Source of the DNA: an uncultured Erysipelotrichaceae bacterium
Lineage (GTDB): Bacteria > Bacillota_I > Bacilli_A > Erysipelotrichales > Erysipelotrichaceae
DNA length: 50,152 bases
Direction: 5' to 3'
Assembly (NCBI GenBank): GCA_949744505.1
Contig: CATJXY010000048.1
Span: forward strand, 1 to 50,152
The notes beneath the pieces are model-generated. The model was not told the DNA's origin. It ran no database searches and was given only the letters and a program-made list of their open reading frames with translations. How positions within the stretch are numbered: the first letter of the stretch is position 1; every line of letters starts with the position of its first letter. Positions 1 through 7,703 of this stretch are shown one piece after another. A program made the translations under genes and the position numbers.

Positions 1-21
1 CACTAGTAAATAGTGTCATGT

Positions 22-97
22 GGAGGTTTAGCTCAGTTGGGAGAGCGTCTGCCTTACAAGCAGAGGGTCAGCGGTTCGAGCCCGTTAACCTCCACCA
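22..97 (+). tRNA. tRNA-Val (TAC)
   Basis: The cloverleaf closes with a 7-bp acceptor stem (GGAGGTT with AACCTCC), an anticodon loop carrying TAC, a TTCGAGC T-loop and an encoded 3' CCA. It is the first of six tandem tRNAs. The promoter lies before the window. Confidence 0.97.
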
Positions 98-105
98 TTT
101 TTTAA

Positions 106-181
106 GCCGTCTTAGCTCAATTGGCAGAGCAACTGATTTGTAATCAGTAGGTTGTAGGTTCGATTCCTATAGACGGCACCA
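106..181 (+). tRNA. tRNA-Thr (TGT)
   Basis: The acceptor stem GCCGTCT/AGACGGC is intact, the anticodon loop TTTGTAA gives TGT, the T-loop is TTCGATT, and CCA is encoded. It is 8 bp downstream of tRNA-Val in the same array. Confidence 0.97.
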
Positions 182-193
182 TTTTATGAAAAC

Positions 194-278
194 GGAGAGG
201 TAGCGAAGTGGCTAAACGCGGCTGACTGTAACTCAGTTCCCATCGGGTTCGGCAGTTCGAATCTGCCCCTCTCCACCA
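194..278 (+). tRNA. tRNA-Tyr (GTA)
   Basis: This is a class II tRNA with a long variable arm. Its acceptor is GGAGAGG/CCTCTCC, the anticodon is GTA and the 3' CCA is encoded. The 85-nt length fits bacterial tRNA-Tyr. Confidence 0.97.
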
Positions 279-289
279 TTTTCATGTTT

Positions 290-365
290 TGGGGCATAGC
301 CAAGCGGTAAGGCATCAGACTTTGACTCTGACATTTCGCTGGTTCGATCCCAGCTGCCCCAGCCA
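290..365 (+). tRNA. tRNA-Gln (TTG)
   Basis: The acceptor is TGGGGCA/TGCCCCA with discriminator G and an encoded CCA. The anticodon loop carries TTG. The unpaired-looking U1-A72 end is typical of glutamine tRNAs. Confidence 0.96.
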
Positions 366-378
366 TTTAATAAACGTT

Positions 379-454
379 GTCCCGGTAGCTCAGGTGGTAG
401 AGCAACTGACTTTTAATCAGTGGGTCGGAGGTTCGATTCCTCTCCGGGACACCA
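379..454 (+). tRNA. tRNA-Lys (TTT)
   Basis: The acceptor is GTCCCGG/CCGGGAC, the anticodon loop CTTTTAA gives TTT, and CCA is encoded. A second lysine isoacceptor (CTT) lies on the minus strand at 32012-32087. Confidence 0.97.
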
Positions 455-463
455 TTTCTAAAT

Positions 464-537
464 GCGAGTGTAGTTCAATGGTAGAACTTCAGCCTTCCAA
501 GCTGACTACGTGAGTTCGATTCTCATCACTCGCTCCA
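464..537 (+). tRNA. tRNA-Gly (TCC)
   Basis: The acceptor is GCGAGTG/CACTCGC with discriminator T and encoded CCA. The anticodon loop CTTCCAA gives TCC. It is the last tRNA of the array and is followed at once by a terminator. Confidence 0.97.
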
Positions 538-548
538 GTTAAAAATTC

Positions 549-572
549 CACGGTCATTGATCGTGTTTTTTT
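549..572 (+). terminator. Terminator of the six-tRNA array
   Basis: CACGGTC (549-555) pairs with GATCGTG (559-565) across a 3-nt loop, with one G-T wobble. Seven T residues follow. Confidence 0.9.
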
Positions 573-582
573 GTATATAATT

Positions 583-606
583 AAAAATAGACCGGAAATC
601 CGGTCT
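583..606 (-). terminator. Terminator of the 645-2613 minus-strand operon
   Basis: AGACCGG (589-595) pairs perfectly with CCGGTCT (600-606) over a 4-nt loop. Read on the minus strand the hairpin is followed by TATTTTTAA, so it ends the operon whose last gene stops at 645. Confidence 0.85.
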
Positions 607-644
607 GTTTCTTAATTGTGACGAATAGTTGCTTTATAGAGAAA

Positions 645-1445
645 TTAATGCTTTTCTTCTATTAAATCAACTAACTTCTCTGCAACTTCAACTCCTTTTT
701 TATAAAAGTTTTCGATTCCCATGTTTAAATAATCATTGCGATAGCATAACTCAAGTGTAATCGGGCCATCATAGTTGCATTCTTTGAGATGCTTCATAGT
801 TGCTTCCCAATCTAATGTGCCATCAAATGGAAGGAGGTGTTGGTCAGCACTTTGATCATTATCATGAAGATGGACTGCAAATATTCTGTTTTTGAAAAAA
901 TCAAAATCTAATTCATCGTTGAAATGAGCATGATAATGCCCTACATCAAAACAGAAACCAAGATTGTCATTTTTGATATTTTGTAAGGCATATTCCACAT
1001 ATCCTTTTATCTTTGTATTTTCAAGAGCAATGCGAACATTGAGCTTCTGCGCATAATCCGCAATTTCTTGTAATCTTTTGATGCCAAGCTCGTTATATGC
1101 GGGAGCAGTACTTTTTGATGTAATATGCATGACAACAAGGGAAATTCCATTTTCTTTGCAAATACGAATATCATTTTTATAACGTTCTACCATCCCGGCA
1201 CCGATTTCACTGTCAAGCCAAAGATCATTGATTTTTTGATATCCTAAGTGAGCGAAGATGACATTTAATCCGCTTTTTTTAATATAATCTAATTGTTGTT
1301 GCTGGGAAGGATCCCAATCTTTATTATACCATTGTACAAAAACATTTTTAAAACCAGCTTTTTTTATTGCATCAATTGTTTCAAATGGGGTTACATCTTC
1401 ATTGTCGTTGCTTACGGCAACAGCGATATTTCTTTCTTTTTCCAT
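645..1445 (-). CDS. Sugar phosphate isomerase/epimerase (TIM-barrel, AP-endonuclease 2 fold)
   Basis: This 266-residue cytosolic protein has the xylose-isomerase-like TIM-barrel pattern. The usual metal ligands of the family are visible: E142 (ALENT), D167 and H170 (FDVGH), H192/H194/D195 (VHLHDND) and E232 (TLELC). Family members isomerise or epimerise sugars and inositols; the substrate here cannot be told from sequence. The start is supported by AAAGGAG a few bases upstream. It is the last gene of a GNAT-YfcE-isomerase operon, 39 bp after the phosphodiesterase, and ends at the hairpin at 583-606. A DNA-repair endonuclease IV role is less likely because the protein is closer in style to IolE/YcjR-type isomerases. 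Confidence 0.8.
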   Translation of the reverse strand: MEKERNIAVAVSNDNEDVTPFETIDAIKKAGFKNVFVQWYNKDWDPSQQQQLDYIKKSGLNVIFAHLGYQKINDLWLDSEIGAGMVERYKNDIRICKENGISLVVMHITSKSTAPAYNELGIKRLQEIADYAQKLNVRIALENTKIKGYVEYALQNIKNDNLGFCFDVGHYHAHFNDELDFDFFKNRIFAVHLHDNDQSADQHLLPFDGTLDWEATMKHLKECNYDGPITLELCYRNDYLNMGIENFYKKGVEVAEKLVDLIEEKH

Positions 1446-1484
1446 AATTATGCTCCTTTTCTTGTCTGAAAAATTATATTAAGT

Positions 1485-2033
1485 TTAATCGAAATTAACA
1501 GTTAGTATGATTGAATTATTATTTAAATCATAAACTGTGAAATCGGTGTCTGATAAAATTCCATAACTGGGATTGAAATTCTCTTTTGGAAGGGAAATTG
1601 AACCGGGATTACAATAGTAGACTTTATCTTTTTTATATGCAGTAGGAATGTGCGTATGTCCTGATAAAAAGATAGATCCATTTGGTAATGGTGGCAAAGA
1701 TTGAGGTGTAATTGTATGGCCATGACTCATGAAAATTTTTCTTTCATTCATGTACAATTGATTAGAAATGGAAAGAATTGGGAAATCAAGTACCATTTGA
1801 TCCACCTCCCCATCGCAGTTTCCTTTTACAGCAATGATTTTTTCAGATAACGGATTTAGCGTTGAGATTACTTCTTTTGGTTTATAATGGTGTGGTAAAT
1901 CATTTCGTGGACCATGGTACAAGATATCTCCTAATATTAAAAGTACATTGCAATCTGATTTTTCAAAAATTTCAAGTGCTTTTTTACAGCAAAGTATATC
2001 CCCATGGATGTCGGATAGAACAAAAAATTTCAT
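1485..2033 (-). CDS. YfcE-family metallophosphoesterase
   Basis: The 182-residue protein carries the full calcineurin-like set in order: D8-x-H10, GD (D36), GNCD (N72, D74), GHT (H104/H106) and GHTH (H126/H128). This combination and the short length match the YfcE/MJ0936 family of dimetal phosphodiesterases. E. coli YfcE hydrolyses model phosphodiesters; the physiological substrate is unknown. It sits between an acetyltransferase and a TIM-barrel isomerase with gaps of 31 and 39 bp, so the three are probably co-transcribed. Confidence 0.88.
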   Translation of the reverse strand: MKFFVLSDIHGDILCCKKALEIFEKSDCNVLLILGDILYHGPRNDLPHHYKPKEVISTLNPLSEKIIAVKGNCDGEVDQMVLDFPILSISNQLYMNERKIFMSHGHTITPQSLPPLPNGSIFLSGHTHIPTAYKKDKVYYCNPGSISLPKENFNPSYGILSDTDFTVYDLNNNSIILTVNFD

Positions 2034-2064
2034 ACTACATTTCCTTTCAATTTAAATATATCTA

Positions 2065-2613
2065 TCAATCTGATCTCAAAGATGCGTAAAGACAGGCATC
2101 AGTGATGCCTTGATTGCTTCGAATCGAGCTACGTAGAGTTCCTTCATATTTCATGCCGCATTTTTCCATGACTTTACCTGAGTTGACATTACGAGGATCG
2201 TGTCTTGCTTCAATACGATTAACACCTACTTCTTCAAAAAGATATTCCATAACAGCTTTCATTGCTTCAGAGGTTATTCCTTGATGCCACCAGTTTCTTC
2301 CGATACAATATCCGATTTCTACTTCTTCAATATCGTCATCTACATGAACCACACTGATACTACCAATCGGTTCATGGCTGAATTCTTTTAAAACAATCGC
2401 CCATTGATAATATTGAGGATCTGCATAGGAGTTCACCCAATCTTTAATTACAAATTGAGATACATGGATACTTGAATGCGGAGGCCATGTTAGATATTTT
2501 GATACTTCAAAATCAGATGCCCAATTTTTATACATTGCATTTGCATCTTCGATTTCAAATCTTCTTAAGATTAATCGTTTTGTTTCCAGCTTTTTAGTTC
2601 CTAGATGTTTCAT
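2065..2613 (-). CDS. GNAT family N-acetyltransferase (RimJ/RimL-like)
   Basis: This 182-residue protein opens with the TKRLILRRF motif common to RimJ/RimL/YjcK-type acetyltransferases. It has an acetyl-CoA pyrophosphate-binding segment near residues 104-118 (GRNWWHQGITSEA, the Q/R-x-x-G-x-G/A variant) and a terminal RNVNSGKVMEKCGM block typical of motif B. It likely transfers acetyl to an amino group of a small molecule or a protein N-terminus. It is the first gene of a minus-strand operon with a good promoter at 2654-2682. The acceptor cannot be predicted. Confidence 0.85.
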   Translation of the reverse strand: MKHLGTKKLETKRLILRRFEIEDANAMYKNWASDFEVSKYLTWPPHSSIHVSQFVIKDWVNSYADPQYYQWAIVLKEFSHEPIGSISVVHVDDDIEEVEIGYCIGRNWWHQGITSEAMKAVMEYLFEEVGVNRIEARHDPRNVNSGKVMEKCGMKYEGTLRSSIRSNQGITDACLYASLRSD

Positions 2614-2653
2614 AAATTTATGCCTCTTTTATAACAATCAATTTGTTAGTGCG

Positions 2654-2682
2654 ATTATAACATCTTTTAATAGGGAAGACAA
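2654..2682 (-). promoter_or_regulatory. Promoter of the GNAT-YfcE-isomerase operon
   Basis: On the minus strand TTGTCT (2677-2682) is separated by 17 bp from a perfect TATAAT (2654-2659), about 40 bp before the GNAT start codon. Confidence 0.7.
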
Positions 2683-2705
2683 TTCTGAAACATTGAGTAA
2701 TCATG

Positions 2706-2728
2706 AAAAAAAGAAGCCGAAGCTTCTT
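2706..2728 (-). terminator. Terminator of the PdaA-like gene
   Basis: AAGAAGC (2711-2717) pairs with GCTTCTT (2722-2728) over CGAA. Read on minus, a T-run follows. The hairpin overlaps the stop codon of the gene by two bases. Confidence 0.85.
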
Positions 2729-3512
2729 ATAAATCATAGTCACTGATGATATATCCATTTGCAATCAGCTGATCGATCAAATCAGGAAGGATCTTTACAT
2801 TTGTCGAAGAAACCGAGTGGAGTAAATATATGGCTCCCGGGTGAGCACCTTCTAAACATTTTTTTAAAGCTTTTTCAGGACTCATTTGATCATTTACATT
2901 ATAGTCGTAATAAGCAAATGACCAAAGGACTGTTTGATGTCCTAATGATTTTGCGATAGCTAATGCCTGTTCATGGAATTCTCCCTTAGGAGGACGCACT
3001 AATGTCGGTTGATAGTTAAATCGTGTCATCATTTGTTTGTCAAAATCTGTAATTTCCTGGGAAATTTCTTCGTTTGTTGCTTCAATAAACGATTTATGAC
3101 GAGTTGTGTGATTTCCGATAATATGTCCTTCAGCAATCATTCTTTTTACCAATTCAGGATTTTCTTCGATATATTGACCGGTTAAAAAGAATACCGCGTG
3201 AACTTGTTTCTCTTTTAAAATATCTAAGATCATCGGTGTATTGCCGTTTTCGTAGCCATTATCAAACGTGAGATAAATTTTATTTTCGTTTTTACCGACA
3301 AATATAGTATTTAAATCTTTGTATTCATCGTTTGCTTTAACGGCATCGACCGGTTGGTTATTGGTATCACGTTCTTTACCGAGTCCCCATGATACACTTT
3401 CTCTTTTATAAGATGATATATCATTAGGATTCTCTGTTGGTGTCGCTTCTGCCCAAATAGGTTGAATCAAGGCTGTAAACAAACACAAAAGTATACAAGT
3501 AAATTTTTTCAT
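2727..3512 (-). CDS. PdaA-like polysaccharide deacetylase (peptidoglycan de-N-acetylase)
   Basis: The 261-residue protein has an N-terminal signal peptide (about residues 1-21, ending IWA) and a NodB domain. The catalytic motifs are TFDNGYE (D84, with N85 in place of the usual second Asp), H135/H139 (GNHTTRH) and R173-PPKGEF. The TFDNGYENG signature and the preceding SWGLG block are characteristic of PdaA, the delta-lactam-biosynthetic de-N-acetylase of Bacillus spore cortex. It probably removes acetyl groups from MurNAc in the wall. No other sporulation gene is visible, so a vegetative role is possible. It is transcribed alone, divergent from maf, with its own terminator. Confidence 0.88.
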   Translation of the reverse strand: MKKFTCILLCLFTALIQPIWAEATPTENPNDISSYKRESVSWGLGKERDTNNQPVDAVKANDEYKDLNTIFVGKNENKIYLTFDNGYENGNTPMILDILKEKQVHAVFFLTGQYIEENPELVKRMIAEGHIIGNHTTRHKSFIEATNEEISQEITDFDKQMMTRFNYQPTLVRPPKGEFHEQALAIAKSLGHQTVLWSFAYYDYNVNDQMSPEKALKKCLEGAHPGAIYLLHSVSSTNVKILPDLIDQLIANGYIISDYDL

Positions 3513-3570
3513 TTTAATCCTCCTTCAATGAATAGTATGAGTCAAATTCTGTAGAATAATTATTGAAATC

Positions 3571-3599
3571 TTTACCAAAATAGAGATTTGAATTATAAT
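3571..3599 (+). promoter_or_regulatory. Probable maf-ispF promoter
   Basis: TTTACC (3571-3576) and TATAAT (3594-3599) are separated by 17 bp. This would give a leader of about 75 nt before maf. Other AT-rich -10-like sites lie closer, so the assignment is tentative. Confidence 0.45.
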
Positions 3600-3682
3600 A
3601 AATTTAATGAAATAAACTTATTTGATGATAGTAAAACTACTTATTATTAAATTAGAAATAATAAAAGCGGAGGAATTATGAT

Positions 3683-4261
3683 ATGAAAGAATGTAGAAAA
3701 AGATTAATTCTTGCGAGTGGGTCACCACGGCGGAAGGAATTGTTGGCATACTGTGATATCCCTTTTGAGGTGATTACGGCAGATATAGATGAGACGATTG
3801 ATTTGAATGCAAATTTAAATGATGAAATTCAGAAATTGGCTACTCGAAAAGCACAAAAAGTATTCGATGAACACAAGGATGCGATAGTAATCGGATCTGA
3901 TACAATCGTTGTTTTGGATCATGAAGTTTTGGGAAAACCGAAAAATGAAGAAAGATCTGTTTCTATGTTAAAAAAATTATCAGGAAGGGTACATCAAGTA
4001 ATCACAGGAGTTTGTATTATGTCAGATGAAAAATGTGATACATTTAGTATATCGACAGACGTTGAATTCTTTGATTTAAGTGATGAAGAGATTGACGAAT
4101 ATGTATCTACTAAAGAACCATTTGATAAAGCGGGTGGATATGGAATTCAAGGAAAAGGTGCATTGTTGATAAAAGGAATACAAGGGGATTATTACAGTGT
4201 CATGGGATTTCCGATTTCCAGAGTCAATCAAGCCTTGAAAAGATATTTGAAAGATAAATAA
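3683..4261 (+). CDS. maf: Maf-family nucleoside triphosphate pyrophosphatase
   Basis: The 192-residue protein has the Maf/HAM1-fold motifs SGSPRRKELL (12-21) and GSDTIV with the catalytic D73, and the GKP and GGY blocks that complete the family. Maf enzymes hydrolyse dTTP, UTP and modified nucleotides to monophosphates, clearing non-canonical bases, and are linked to arrest of septation. The start is the ATG at 3683; an ATG five bases upstream is followed at once by an in-frame TGA. It is followed after 21 bp by ispF. Confidence 0.95.
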   Translation: MKECRKRLILASGSPRRKELLAYCDIPFEVITADIDETIDLNANLNDEIQKLATRKAQKVFDEHKDAIVIGSDTIVVLDHEVLGKPKNEERSVSMLKKLSGRVHQVITGVCIMSDEKCDTFSISTDVEFFDLSDEEIDEYVSTKEPFDKAGGYGIQGKGALLIKGIQGDYYSVMGFPISRVNQALKRYLKDK

Positions 4262-4282
4262 TGTTATAGAAAGGAAAAGAAC

Positions 4283-4759
4283 ATGTATAGAATAGGACAA
4301 TCCAGTGATATTCATCGTTTGAAAAAAGGAAGAAAGTTAATTCTTGGTGGTGTTGAAATCGACCATGAGTTGGGGCTTGATGGACATTCAGATGCAGATG
4401 CATTGCTTCATGCGATTTCAGAATCGATTATCGGCGCTTTGGCATGCGGAGATATCGGAAAACATTTTCCTGATACCGATCCGCAATATAAAGGGATAAG
4501 CTCTTTAATTTTACTTGAAAAAGTATATAAGCTTATGGATGATAAAGGATATCGACTCAATAATTTAGATGCCTTGATTCTTATTGAACGTCCAAAAATG
4601 GCACCTCATATACAGAGAATGAGGGAAAATATAGCTGCGGCTTTACATTGTGATTTGAATCAGGTAAATGTCAAAGCGACAAGAGGGGAAGGCTTGGGAT
4701 TTATCGGAAGAGAAGAAGGAGTCATGGCTCAAGCGGTAGTCATGTTAGTAAGAAAATAG
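4283..4759 (+). CDS. ispF: 2-C-methyl-D-erythritol 2,4-cyclodiphosphate synthase
   Basis: IspF closes the cyclic diphosphate ring in the MEP isoprenoid pathway. At 158 residues the protein is full length. The divalent metal ligands D9, H11 (SSDIH) and H43 (GHSDADALLH) are present, followed by HFPDTD and the C-terminal LGFIGREEG block. The usual KATT-x-E loop reads KATRGEG, a mild deviation next to the CDP site. It appears to be co-transcribed with maf. No other MEP gene is in the window. Confidence 0.96.
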   Translation: MYRIGQSSDIHRLKKGRKLILGGVEIDHELGLDGHSDADALLHAISESIIGALACGDIGKHFPDTDPQYKGISSLILLEKVYKLMDDKGYRLNNLDALILIERPKMAPHIQRMRENIAAALHCDLNQVNVKATRGEGLGFIGREEGVMAQAVVMLVRK

Positions 4760-4763
4760 AAAC

Positions 4764-4822
4764 AAAACAGTTTGAAATCAGGAATGTTATAGTACGATGT
4801 CCGATTAAAAACTGTTTTTTTT
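4764..4822 (+). terminator. Terminator of maf-ispF
   Basis: AAAACAGTTT (4764-4773) pairs with AAACTGTTTT (4808-4817). An inner helix, AATC-bulge-GGA with TCCGATT, extends it. A T-run ends at 4822. Confidence 0.65.
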
Positions 4823-4877
4823 ATTGGAATTAAGGAAATTTATTTTTATGATGTAAATATATTATTGAGGTGGTTTT

Positions 4878-5474
4878 ATGAATTGTTATGAAACGACAGA
4901 AAGTTCCGAGGAAAAAATAGTCGAAATCATACATAAACGAATAGAGTGTAAAATGCGAGTGAAGCAATGGCTTGAAATACAGTTGATATTACACAAAAGA
5001 AAAGATTCTGTACAACAATGGTTGGATACAGCTGAAAATTCGGTTGACCTTTATAAAAAAATGTGTGATTTAAATGATATTGAATGGATCGAACTTCAAT
5101 ATTTTTGTGTGTCTTTAAAAAAATCTTGTGTAATAATTGATGATTATGCTCGATATACGATGGAAGAAATAATGAGAATAAATAGGATTTTAAAGAAAAT
5201 ATCAAATACTACATATATAAGGGTTCGTTCTAAAGATAAGCGAATTCTTTTTCAAGATTCAACAAATTTATTTCGATATAAAATAAGTATGTCTTGTAAA
5301 AACTTTGAGGTACAGAAATATATAAAATTGGCGGATATCTTACAGGAAGGAGAAAATTTAATCTGCTATTTTGATGACAGAAAAAAAGCGATGAAGTTTT
5401 TGACAAAATGTATGAATAATGAAGAAATCTATTATTTGAAGATGGAGCCAAGTTATGATCAGAGTAATGATTAG
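4878..5474 (+). CDS. Degenerate ABC-ATPase-like protein (no Walker A)
   Basis: This 198-residue cytosolic protein starts at an ATG with a good GAGGTGG ribosome site. By eye its order of segments resembles the second half of an ABC-2-type ATPase. MRVKQWLEIQLILH resembles the helix after the signature motif (usually MKQRLGIAIALLH). LDTAENSVD sits where Walker B/D-loop LDEPTNGLD would be. The last 60 residues resemble the C-terminal domain of such ATPases. There is no P-loop, no LSGG, and the Walker B glutamate is lost. It overlaps the downstream permease-like gene by 20 bp. It could be a decayed ATPase or a retained non-catalytic partner. The homology is my inference; no family is formally recognised. 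Confidence 0.5.
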   Translation: MNCYETTESSEEKIVEIIHKRIECKMRVKQWLEIQLILHKRKDSVQQWLDTAENSVDLYKKMCDLNDIEWIELQYFCVSLKKSCVIIDDYARYTMEEIMRINRILKKISNTTYIRVRSKDKRILFQDSTNLFRYKISMSCKNFEVQKYIKLADILQEGENLICYFDDRKKAMKFLTKCMNNEEIYYLKMEPSYDQSND

Positions 5475-6423
5475 ATTACTTTGGGAAGAATGGAAAAGTA
5501 TTACACTTATTCTTCTTGGCATTTTTTCTTTCTGCATTATTGTCTTTTTTTCAGATGTTTTATTTAAATGGAAAGAACGAGTTGTTATTCAAGTTTCAAA
5601 AGAGTATTTGAATCAATTTTTAGAAATAGAACAATCCTTTTTTGAATTTCAGGTCATTGAGAGTGTCAATGGGAAAATACAGCTCATTGAGGAAAATTCG
5701 AACTGGGTTTTGAAAAACGGCAAGAAATTAAATGAATTCATGAAAAGTGAATTAATGAGACTTTGTATGAAACTGAATGATAACGAATTTAAAGAAGAAC
5801 AACAGAGTATGAAAAATGATATTTTAATTCTTTATCTCTGTATGATTTTAATTTTAAATGGGATAATTCTTTTTATGAATGATCAATCTGATATTTTTAT
5901 TTTGTTGAAAAAAGAAAGCGTTCAACGATTGGAAATTTTAGTTTTGGCAACAAAATTGATTGTAATGAATTTGTTTTCATTTATTATTATGATAAGTTGT
6001 TTAATGCTAAGAAATAGTTATGATCAAGGAAAAGGATGGTTGTTATATATGAAAAGGTATGGGTTAGTTGAATCTCTGTATAATTCTTTTTCTCTTTTCT
6101 TTTATGAAAAATCTTCAGAATTATTCAACTCAATTCTCTTGATATCAATATATAGTTTTCTTTTATGCCTAATTATTTATAAAATAGGTAAGAAATTAAA
6201 AAATAAAAAAATTTTAGTTCTTGTCTTTTTTAGTTTATTTTTATCCATGTTTTTAATGAATGAGTGTATGAGTTTTCAAAATAATTTTCCGCAATTTTTT
6301 GAGTTTATTCCCGGATTGGGGTTAGTTTTAATGCTAAGTAAGGTAATGAATTTTGATGTATCTTTGAGTAATGCAATTTTTTGTATTTTAGTTAATTCTA
6401 TGTTTCTGTTTGTATGTGGATAA
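5455..6423 (+). CDS. ABC-2-like multi-pass membrane protein
   Basis: This 322-residue protein has one N-terminal TM helix (about 14-34), a polar loop of roughly 90 residues, then about five further TM helices (near 125-145, 162-188, 225-245, 253-270 and the extreme C-terminus). This is the layout of ABC-2 permeases. No sequence motif identifies a substrate. Its start lies 20 bp inside the preceding ATPase-like gene, so translation is probably coupled. No intact ABC ATPase is nearby. A bacteriocin-immunity or lipid-type exporter is possible, but the function is unknown. Confidence 0.55.
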   Translation: MIRVMIRLLWEEWKSITLILLGIFSFCIIVFFSDVLFKWKERVVIQVSKEYLNQFLEIEQSFFEFQVIESVNGKIQLIEENSNWVLKNGKKLNEFMKSELMRLCMKLNDNEFKEEQQSMKNDILILYLCMILILNGIILFMNDQSDIFILLKKESVQRLEILVLATKLIVMNLFSFIIMISCLMLRNSYDQGKGWLLYMKRYGLVESLYNSFSLFFYEKSSELFNSILLISIYSFLLCLIIYKIGKKLKNKKILVLVFFSLFLSMFLMNECMSFQNNFPQFFEFIPGLGLVLMLSKVMNFDVSLSNAIFCILVNSMFLFVCG

Positions 6424-6549
6424 AAGTGTTTCGCTTATTTGTATACTTTTAAAATTTAAGAAAATTATACAGTGTATATTTGATAGAAATATGGATGTGA
6501 CTGTGATATTCGATTAGCGATATAAATCAGAAAGCGGAGAGTTGTGTAA

Positions 6550-6837
6550 ATGGCAAAAATAATTTATAAAAGTGAGAAAGACAAACAGAAAATTTTATCT
6601 TTGTATAATGAACAATTGCGAAATCTAAAAATAAAATCTGTAATGCCACAAAATGAAAATGCCGAACAGCTAAGAAAATATAAAAATCCTGTATTGGTAA
6701 TGGTGGAACAAAAAGATTGTTTATTTCCGGCAAAAAATGTGATTCCTCAAGTCAAGAGTGTATGGCAACAAAGTGTACAGTATTTGTTGAAAGACAGAGG
6801 GCATATAAATGATTTGATTTCTTATGAAAAAAGATGA
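6550..6837 (+). pseudogene. Alpha/beta-hydrolase C-terminal remnant
   Basis: The 95-codon reading frame has the end of an alpha/beta-hydrolase. NPVLVMVEQKDCLFP carries the usual acid residue on the strand-7 loop (EKD), and LKDRGHINDL carries the catalytic histidine. The nucleophile elbow (G-x-S-x-G), oxyanion loop and most of the fold are absent, and the 126 bp upstream encode nothing similar in any frame. A GCGGAG sequence lies before the ATG, so a short product could still be made. It is most likely a remnant left by deletion. Confidence 0.55.
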
Positions 6838-6919
6838 GATGTGAATTTTTAAAGTGATACAGATTTTGCTTTGTCTAACTGATTTTTTTACAATCAAAAT
6901 ATAATAGTATAGTATTAGA

Positions 6920-6950
6920 GCATATAGAAAAATAGTCTATGCGCTTTTTT
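6920..6950 (+). terminator. Terminator after the hydrolase remnant
   Basis: GCATA-bulge-AGA (6920-6928) pairs with TCTATGC (6936-6942) over a 7-nt loop. Six T residues follow at 6945-6950. Confidence 0.7.
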
Positions 6951-7274
6951 GAAAATCTGACAAAATAAAAACAAGTTATAATTCCACAGATTCAAGCGGA
7001 AGTCGGAAATTATTATTTATGTTATTCGGGTGTACTTTTATAAAGACATCGATAAGACCTTTATAAATAAAGTGAAAAAGTCGATTATTAATGGGTATTT
7101 TAAAAGAGCGGAAATAATCCGTATCAATACTTTACACCGCCTATCATTTACTGATCTTTTAGGGATGTTTTCCGCTTATTGTGTACGGAAATATATTTTT
7201 TGCGGAGCTAACTTTCATAAAACGGGATTTCATGATAATAATATGGTTATAGGTTTTGAATAATGGGAACTTAT
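6951..7274. other. Gene-free stretch, probably decayed sequence
   Basis: No convincing gene is seen. A 77-codon GTG-initiated frame (7030-7263) has no ribosome site and no recognisable domain. A weak TTTCCG...CGGAAA hairpin lies near 7168-7191. The stretch adjoins the hydrolase remnant and may be the rest of a deleted locus. Confidence 0.4.
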
Positions 7275-7303
7275 TTGAAACGATGAAATGGCTCTTTTAT
7301 AAT
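7275..7303 (+). promoter_or_regulatory. Promoter of the XRE regulator gene
   Basis: TTGAAA (7275-7280), a 17-bp spacer and TATAAT (7298-7303). The -10 box overlaps an upstream ATG at 7302, so transcription would begin after that codon. This points to the next ATG (7326) as the real start. Confidence 0.75.
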
Positions 7304-7325
7304 GAATGTAAAGGATAGGTTAGAT

Positions 7326-7667
7326 ATGGTTAATAAGGAAATTGCAGAAAGAATAAAAACTCTCATGAAGAACAAAGGAATAAAGCAGAAAGATATTATT
7401 GAGAAACTTCATACGACAAAATCAAGTTTGTCTGCAAAATTAGGTGGAAAAAGAATGTTAACTGCAGAAGATATCGTTGAATTTTCATCTATGTTAGAGT
7501 GTTCGACAGAAACTTTACTTAAAGAGAAACCGCCTCATTTAGTTGAAGTTACGAAAGATGAAGAAGAATTTTTTAAATTATATTTCTCATTAAGTGATGA
7601 AAATCAAAAAATTATAAAAAAGATATCGAATGCTTTGGCTGTCCAAAAAAATAGAAAATATCCGTGA
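7326..7667 (+). CDS. XRE-family helix-turn-helix regulator
   Basis: The protein (113 residues from 7326) has an N-terminal Cro/C1-type HTH around residues 4-62. NKGIKQKDIIEKL forms the scaffold and first helix, and TKSSLSAKLGGKRML the recognition helix. An acidic C-terminal helical tail follows. The start at 7326 is chosen because AAGGATAGG lies just upstream and because the promoter -10 box covers the earlier ATG at 7302. It is monocistronic, between a decayed region and convergent rarA. The target is unknown; autoregulation is a reasonable guess. Confidence 0.8.
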   Translation: MVNKEIAERIKTLMKNKGIKQKDIIEKLHTTKSSLSAKLGGKRMLTAEDIVEFSSMLECSTETLLKEKPPHLVEVTKDEEEFFKLYFSLSDENQKIIKKISNALAVQKNRKYP

Positions 7668-7703
7668 AGAGAAAAGAATGAAGATTAATAATTAGGTTGA
7701 TTA

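Noticed and set aside
184-513. Open frames on both strands across the tRNA array (184-366 minus, 289-513 plus)
   Set aside because: They lie entirely over six well-formed tRNAs and have no ribosome sites or protein-like composition.
6896-6910. TATAAT at 6900-6905 as a promoter for a short RNA ending at the 6920-6950 hairpin
   Set aside because: There is no -35 box at a usable distance, and the product would be under 45 nt.
7030-7263. 77-codon GTG-initiated frame upstream of the XRE gene
   Set aside because: It has no ribosome site and no recognisable domain, and lies in a decayed-looking stretch; probably chance.
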